NCBI GenBank assembly: GCA_950295325.1
Contig: OX485807.1
Location: 46,614,796 to 46,654,439, forward strand
DNA from: Polytrichum commune
Taxonomy: Eukaryota > Streptophyta > Polytrichopsida > Polytrichales > Polytrichaceae
Direction of reading: 5' to 3'
DNA: 39,644 nucleotides
Position 1 is the first letter of the stretch. Each line of letters begins with the position of its first letter. The position numbers and the translations under genes were made by a program. Shown piece by piece: positions 33,091 through 39,644 of this stretch. The notes beneath the pieces are model-generated. The model had not been told where the DNA came from and did not search any database. It saw nothing but the letters and a program-made list of their open reading frames with translations.

Positions 33091-35551
33091 CCTTCACAAT
33101 TTTGGTAGCACTCTTAAGTTTTGTATCTCATCTTCGTCAAGTTTCTTGTATGTTGCTTAGGTATTCTACAAGACAAATTAGAACACAAAGCATATGGGTT
33201 AGAGGCAAATACTTGAAGCATTATTCATTTTGTCTTGCACACATTTTTGAACTTGAGCGTGTAAGCTCTAGATATTTAGCATAACAACTTTACGTAAGCA
33301 TAAAGAGGGTAAAACCCTAATTGGTTGATGATTGAGGTTGTAACTTTTGTACTTTGAGGAGACAAACTTATATGAGAATGCACCAAGATAGTTGGACATA
33401 GATTTTCCTTGCAAGATGGTCCCACTCAACCTCCTAGATATTGATGGATACATAAATATGTTGGAGAATGGGATGGCCTTTGAACAAGAAGATGTATTAA
33501 GGAAGTGACTATGCTTGAAAGTGAGCATAGAATTTCTCAAGAAATGCCCAACTCTCTCTCGCGTTGTAACAATGTTTTCACATAAGCATGCAATTGCTTG
33601 AGATTCACCATGGTATTAAAATTTGATTTATCGCTATTATTCATTGTGCAATTTACAAGAAATACAATGGCTAATAAAGAAATATTTTTTCACACATCAC
33701 ATAGTCTAACATGACTGAAACAATTAGAGATGTCTAATTGTTGAATTGAGTAAGACATGCTAATTGTATGTGAAGGGACCAAAAGTAAGTGTTAAAATTG
33801 GACATTGATGGCATTAGATGCTTCTACGTTACTCTTATTATTATTACATAATACATTGTATATCTTTGATTTGTGGTGTTCCCCCACAACTTTAAGGGAT
33901 TAAACGATTATCACACACATTAGAGGGAGTCATAGGCTCCTCAAAACATTTGATTGATTAGTACGTGTATCGAAGAGCTATACATACGTACATCAATATG
34001 CCTAAATACTATCATACACAATGAAAGACAAACTGGAATTGCTACTATTTTCTCTTGTGCAAGTACATTGCAATATGTAGTTTTTTTCTCTCAAGGTTTG
34101 TATAGAATTCTCCAAATAGTCATGTTCTCTTGTGAATTTGTGTTATATGGTAATTACATAGATGTGGTTTCAATTGTTGCAAAATTAACCTAGAAATTCG
34201 CATGTTGAAATTATCCATATTGCAATTAATCAATTTCATGGAATCATGTCGCTATTTATTTCTTTGCATACCATATACAAAAAATTAATCCAACATTGTG
34301 TTGACTAAAGTGAAATGTGATGCACTTGTACTTATCTTGCATCTAGATTGTTAAACAAGCTTGTGATTTCCAATTTCCTTAGAACGGATTACCTCGTTGC
34401 CACCATGGTAACACTATGACTTGCTAGAATATATTATCTACTCAATTGAACAAATGGTTGTTGACCACGTAAAGTTCTGCTCCCAATAATGCTTACAAGT
34501 TTGGCAAAGCTTGAAGTATTCCTTTGCTTGTTCTTGTTCAATTTAATTATTCTAACCATGGTGATGGAATTATGGTCAAATCTCAATACTCTTGACCTAA
34601 AAATGAACTACTTTTCTTATTAGTAAAGAATATGGAGGCTTGATTAAAATGGAAGGTTTTGTTATACATAGTTTTACTTCCATAATACTATGTCATTGAA
34701 GATCTTTGCAATTTACTTAAAAGCTTTGATCATAGAGAATTCTCCCAAGGTTTTGAATAGTTTGGATTGAGTTGTAAAGTGTTAATCCACTTGGTAACCA
34801 TAAATGATTTGTTATGACTTTTGATTTATCAAAAAATTTAAAAAATGTAGTCCTTCAATGAGTGTGTTATCATGAGTTTGAATGGTTAAGAATGTTTGCT
34901 TCATGAAGTCGTCTATTCCACTAGGTAGTAACTATTTTTACAACATTTATTATGATGTTTGAAGTTATTCCAAGGTATCACATACACGATATCCTTCGTT
35001 TTGTCATAGAGAACATACAAAACGTAAACAAACAATACTTTTCATAAGCTTGGTTTAGCCATTTCGAAAGCAATTGAAGAGTACATTTGAAATATCGATA
35101 CTTTCTTTAACTTGAAGACTATGTCTTAAGCAAGTGATTACACTCTCAAAGTGTACACTCCCTTTGAAAGAGCATCGAAAGAAAACCTAACCTGTAATTT
35201 TCAACATGCCTTGGATTTTTCATGTTTATCCGTGTTTGGTGAATCCAAACTAGCAACACCCATATTTTCATGCATTCTCAATATCATGCAAATACTTTAC
35301 ATGCTAGATTCAACAGTGTATTTTACACATAATATGGTCAAATTTTGATGAAAATGTAATATGCTATCGTAATGGAAGTGGCCTCATCATAGCACATGAG
35401 GGGGAGAGTATTCCAATTCCTCCACTTAGGAACAATGCCAACACACAACGAGTGAAGGGCTACGTGTGCGTGGACAATTGGTTAACATGGTGATTAAGAG
35501 AGTGTGTGTTGTGTGTGTGCAAAGTGGCAGAGAAACGCGACATGAATGTCG
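33091..35551. other. Gene-free AT-rich DNA
   Basis: Short open frames only. The end near 35551 is probably 3' untranslated sequence of the minus-strand gene that follows. Confidence 0.4.
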
Positions 35552-35830
35552 TCAATGTTTTTTCTTTTTCCCATGCTTGGCTTCCTCTTCTGCGTGGTGG
35601 AGATGGCGGATCTCGGTGGGCCAACCGATGGCATACGAGATGATGAAGACGGAGATCAAGACGTCGTTGAGAGGCCGGATGCTCGATGTTTTAATGTAGC
35701 GCTCGTTGTAATTGTTGAGGAAACCCCATGTCTTTTGTGCCACATATTCTCGGTTGGCGCTTGATCGCACAAAACTCGGTACGTCCTTCAACTTCATGTT
35801 TGCCAACTGCCGCAACCCCGAGAAGGCCAT
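35552..35830 (-). CDS. Small mitochondrial membrane protein, probably ATP synthase subunit f-like
   Basis: A complete 92-residue protein in one exon. Subunit f (yeast Atp17, animal ATP5MF) is a single-pass protein of the Fo membrane sector of mitochondrial ATP synthase. The frame has a basic N-terminus with KLKDVPSFVR, then YNERYIKTSS, one hydrophobic segment (about residues 56-70, DVLISVFIISYAIGW), and a charged tail with EIRHLHHAEEEAKHGKKKKH. The YNxxYI...SY...RHL-H order fits the f subunit, and plants have a widely conserved protein of this shape. The match is from motif order, not alignment, so another small inner-membrane protein is possible. The ATG at 35828-35830 follows CGGAGGTC; a TTGTAG upstream on the coding strand could be the acceptor of a leader intron. 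Confidence 0.65.
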   Translation of the reverse strand: MAFSGLRQLANMKLKDVPSFVRSSANREYVAQKTWGFLNNYNERYIKTSSIRPLNDVLISVFIISYAIGWPTEIRHLHHAEEEAKHGKKKKH

Positions 35831-35878
35831 GACCTCCGCACCTCGTGCTCCCTACAACATAAGCTTACCTCACTCAAA

Positions 35879-35909
35879 GGGGAGGGGAGGGGAGGGAAGG
35901 GAAGGGGGG
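35879..35909 (+). promoter_or_regulatory. G-quadruplex-like tract upstream of subunit f-like gene
   Basis: Six G-runs of three or more separated by one or two A lie 49-79 bases upstream of the start codon, on the strand opposite the coding strand. The coding strand is therefore a CT-rich tract, a common leader or intron-end feature. A quadruplex on the template strand is possible. Confidence 0.6.
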
Positions 35910-36557
35910 CTCACCAGATGATCTCAAATAACTTAACATGCTGCTGATGGGGAGATGAGGGTGACATGAGGTGACATGAACCTCACCTCCTGGACATTGA
36001 AAAGGTGTGAATATCTGACTTATCTAAAGAGTCAACTTGCGAATCCCCCCTTGTTCTTAAAGGTGGTGCCTAAATTAGGCATTTGATGGTATGTCAAATC
36101 CACCTTATCATCAAGTGTAAGGACAGGTCTCTTGCAAACATTTACTTACAAAGCGCCTCTCCTCCATAAACAACCTCCTCGGGCATGTCCCATCAGTACT
36201 TCCCATTTGGCATACCACCATATGTGCAACCCCATTCTATTTATTAATAGTGAGCGCCACATGCAAAGATGTTGGCTCACGTGTCCAAATTCACATTCCT
36301 ACATTATTGATCTTCTTCTTCTTTCATTGCTCCCAATAGTGAATCACAAATTCATACGGACATAACATTAACCATCCGCATAACCCTATATTTGAAAATT
36401 GGGTCGTGTGATTTTGAACACAAGATATGCTCTTATGAAATCATTACAAAAATCAAGTTCATGGCCATAACATTATTCAACCATGTGGGTTGGTTCCATG
36501 ATCCCTGGAATATGTCAATTATATTATGAGGGTGTGATTGGTTGTTGAGCTCGTCCC
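35910..36557. other. Upstream region of the subunit f-like gene
   Basis: Promoter sequence is expected here, but no specific site can be supported. Confidence 0.4.
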
Positions 36558-37028
36558 GGGACCATTTCGGTTTACACCAAGGAAAAAATGTCAGAGTGAC
36601 CATGGAGTTCAAGGTCCCCAAAAGACATATTTTAAGGCCTACATTATCCACTGACAATATCTAGCGGAGTTTACAGTGGGAGAGGCAAAATAGGTGCTTT
36701 GGTAGAAAAAGGCAAGGGCCCATGGCAGAGAAATATTGTCATAATGAGTTTTTAATGAAACTTTTTGGGGAAGAGAAGATGAAGACAAAAGAAGACAAAA
36801 GAATGGTCAAACTTTATTTTTTTAAACAAAGTTGCCCTTTTTGGACACATATATAAAAAAAATCATCACATTCACTTTTTGGTGCATGGTCATTCCTCTT
36901 GGTCCACATTCGGTTTACACTTAGTGAGGGGCCCAAAGGCTTTTTAAATTGATTTTTAAAGAAATTGGACCATGGAAAAAGATCATCTTCCATGGTCCCA
37001 CTTCATGGTCTATGGTGTAAACCGACCC
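36558..37028. mobile_element. Degenerate MITE, one clear end
   Basis: The right end, reversed, reads GGGTCGGTTTACACCATAG and is followed by TTA (TAA when reversed), like the ends at 13993 and 25895. CGGTTTACACC recurs at 36568 and CGGTTTACACTT at 36909 in the same relative orientation as a left end. CCATGGTCC/GGACCATGG pairs occur inside. The true left boundary and its duplication are not clear. Confidence 0.45.
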
Positions 37029-38089
37029 TTATATTGTTGACACTATGCGCATGAATTACTATTCATAACATAATTATTCATAGGAACACCGTTCATTCCA
37101 AATTTATTCCCTAAATGTATTATTCATAGCAACATTATCACTGAAAATACCAACACTATTCACAAAATTCTTACTAATCAAACCGGCACTACTCATTATT
37201 CGTACCGACGTGAATTTCTTCTTATTCTCTAAGTTTTCTTCCCATAAAGGTAAGAGATAGTGGAGGCCCATGTCGGATGCTAAACAAAAAATGGAACATA
37301 GCCATGCAGTTTAATAATGTTATGGCATCTTGTTGGCTTAAATGGACGAATTTGAACACGAGCTCAATACTACAAAGTTTTGGAGCCCCACACAACACAT
37401 GTGCCATGTCATCAATGATTCTTGTTTTTTAAGTTGTTATCAATTCATCCTTGTATGTGATTCAAATTAAACAATACCAATGGCTTCACATCCTAATATA
37501 TTTTGCAACAACCATAACACACATGTACGCATGGAGTAATTGCAAACGCAGCCTAAAGAATGGAATTAGGAGGCACTGTTTGTGGGTCATCATCCACCTT
37601 AGGGAAATTGTCTTGGTCAGATTGTAATTACGAGGGAAGTCCAATTATTAGGATGTTATATCATCACTTGATATTCTTTTATATGACCTAAACAAAATAT
37701 TCAGCAAAATAGAATGAACGTGGCCTTTAAAGCTGAAGTGAAAATTTGGACTAAGAACCCTCAATTTTATTGGCTTTTAAGATTTATAGAAGAAAATTTA
37801 GAACAAATATTAGAGGATGGGGATTTGGAACTACATGAGTGCGTACTTGTAGAGTGATAGAGCCGCCTCCCCCACGGGTGTATGTGGACAATTACAAGTT
37901 AACCCACGAGGTGTTCGCAGTTACCTCCTTTGAGATTCAACAATAGTTGCCCATATTGTATTTTGTGCACTTGTATCATTGATTTTCATGACTTTGGAGT
38001 ATGTCAAGGCGATTCCACATCTTTGTTTCTAGTTGTACAATAGTAGATTCAAAATGACAAATTTCACTTTCATGCCATCACTAAGAGAT
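37029..38089. other. Gene-free AT-rich DNA
   Basis: Nothing supported on either strand. Confidence 0.4.
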
Positions 38090-38280
38090 CATGAAGTTTG
38101 ACCATCATGAAGAAAGAATGTCGGTGCTTTTTACACTGTTGTGTTATGTCCGTTCACCCTCTCCTAGTCATGTTCACGTGAACAATGGAAGGAGGGGGCT
38201 TAGCACTTATTTTGGTAGATGGACTATGGGATAGTTAGTATTAGTGTGTGTGTGTGTGTGTGTGTGTGTATAGGGTTAAG
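38090..38280 (+). repeat. Dispersed repeat, inverted partner of 29590-29760
   Basis: Plus-strand copy carrying TTCACCCTCTCCTAGTCATG, then TTCACGTGAAC and TGGACTATGG. The (GT)13 microsatellite lies within it, shortly before TATAGGGT. The partner copy lacks that expansion. Confidence 0.7.
38244..38269 (+). repeat. (GT)13 microsatellite
   Basis: Thirteen uninterrupted GT units. Confidence 0.95.
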
Positions 38281-39644
38281 TAATGTTTGTAAATATATAT
38301 TGGTTTTTATTTTTTGGGGGAACCTCTTCTTGGAATCTTGAGTATCAACTAGAGAAAATAAATTGTTATTTGGATATTGACATTGATTTGTTTAGGGGTT
38401 CAATCATATCATTCCAATGGGTATCGATGTGATGGATTGTTTGTATTGTATCATGATCCTTTACAACTACTCTTGTTTGATGTTTGAGCATTTAAAGGAT
38501 AAAATCACAATTTCATGCCATGAGTGCGAGAGAAAATAATATACAATACATATTGTTGATTGTTATGATACGCAATCCAAATATGTTGCAACCCAACCAT
38601 GGTTTGGATAACTCCCCACGATCAAGATCACCCAACAATACATGTATTTATTGTTGCAGTTTCAACACAAAAACCTTGCAAGATATAAATGTACACAATA
38701 CAATGGAATATGTTGAAACACAATACCATATCACTATGTGTTGGTGGTTGCATTCTAGTGCAGGTACAAAGGAAGACTTCTACAATCTTGCAAATCAAGT
38801 GAGAATGTGGCCTTTTTTATTATAGATAATGAATTGGTCACGTGCTCTTGGTAGGTTCTTAGGGATGATAATTAATATTTTTTGTGGTATACATATGCGT
38901 TAAGAGTATATTTCTTTGGGGGTATCAAGTGCACTCAAATGTTATACATAACACCAATTATTTTTGTCAATTTGATTGATCTTGTTATTACTAAGACAGT
39001 GTAGGAGGCGTAAATTTTTAGCACGCTCTAGTTGTTGTAAATTTTGGTTTTTGACTAACAAGTTTTGTTGTTCCAGAACATACGTGCTTGCATCCAACAA
39101 CCTAACCTAACATACACAAGTGCATACATTATAAGTCTATAATCTAGTAGCTAAGGCTCCTATTCTAAAATTTGACTTACAAAGTATGCATATGGAAGGG
39201 CTATTGCTTCACCTAATTATGTACAAATCAATAAGGAGCTATGATTTTTTTTGAGATAAGTATGTTCTTTGGACACCACAATTTAAACAACATGAGTAGG
39301 GGATTTTTAGAGGCATTGATGTTTCTAATATATGTAAAGGGAACCATGTGGTATATCATTGATGAAATAATTAAATACTCATTTCATCCATTGGATGTAA
39401 CTAATACAAATTTGTTTCTACAATATAAGTCATTGTAGCCAATGCAATGATGGTTTCTAACTCTAGCATTAAACGATCTGTCAAATAATAGGTCCATAGT
39501 GACCCGCTCTTATTTCGATACCAACATAACCTTATTTCCATATTGGAAGGCTGGTTCTAGAGGTCATTCGGTTGTCGATACTCAATCCACATGTTTCAAA
39601 TTTTGTGGTGCATTATATAAACGCTTCCCAAATACCAAGTTTGG
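38281..39644. other. Gene-free AT-rich DNA
   Basis: An open frame of 101 codons at 38520-38825 has a few Cys but no motif I know, and its composition is that of the surrounding DNA. Nothing else was seen to the end of the window. Confidence 0.35.

Noticed and set aside
33012-33284. A 90-codon frame resembling the minus-strand frame at 55-249
   Set aside because: The similarity is explained by the shared dispersed repeat and spans only part of each frame.

Overview
This window looks like AT-rich, transposon-littered nuclear DNA of a land plant. The reasons are genes with canonical GT-AG introns, plant-type mitochondrial proteins, telo-box motifs (AAACCCTA) in gene leaders, and many small inverted-repeat transposons plus a Ty1/copia-type LTR element. 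I cannot name the species. The copia-type element has a primer-binding site of the half-initiator-tRNA kind, which is unusual for flowering plants and weakly suggests a non-flowering lineage. I saw no tRNA, rRNA or CRISPR array.

Layout: 0.1-0.7 kb holds an old dispersed repeat. A five-exon gene for the 75-kDa subunit of mitochondrial complex I (NDUFS1) runs at 1515-4918 (+). A single-exon ROMO1/Mgr2-type gene lies at 7729-7953 (-), convergent with it. Small MITEs sit at 8.25, 10.2 and 11.0 kb. A two-exon gene for an unidentified membrane and coiled-coil protein lies at 12152-13696 (-). Upstream of it are a MITE with TAA target duplication (13993-14506) and a roughly 645-bp foldback (14511-15155). 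A deleted copia-type element with both LTRs fills 16343-20189; its leader is a long GT-rich minisatellite. At 23064-24983 (+) four exons with compatible phases suggest a small undescribed gene. At 25895-26393 there is another MITE, directly followed by an ORF of in-frame Cys/His repeats (26440-26796). A decayed ORF at 28.7-29.6 kb resembles the C-terminal endonuclease region of a non-LTR retrotransposon. A small gene resembling mitochondrial ATP synthase subunit f is at 35552-35830 (-). The rest is gene-poor AT-rich DNA with repeat remnants.

The three recognisable genes all encode nuclear-encoded proteins of the mitochondrial inner membrane: complex I, TIM23-associated quality control, and probably ATP synthase. 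They are on different strands and separated by transposons, so they are not an operon; shared leader motifs hint at common control of two of them, but the clustering may be chance.
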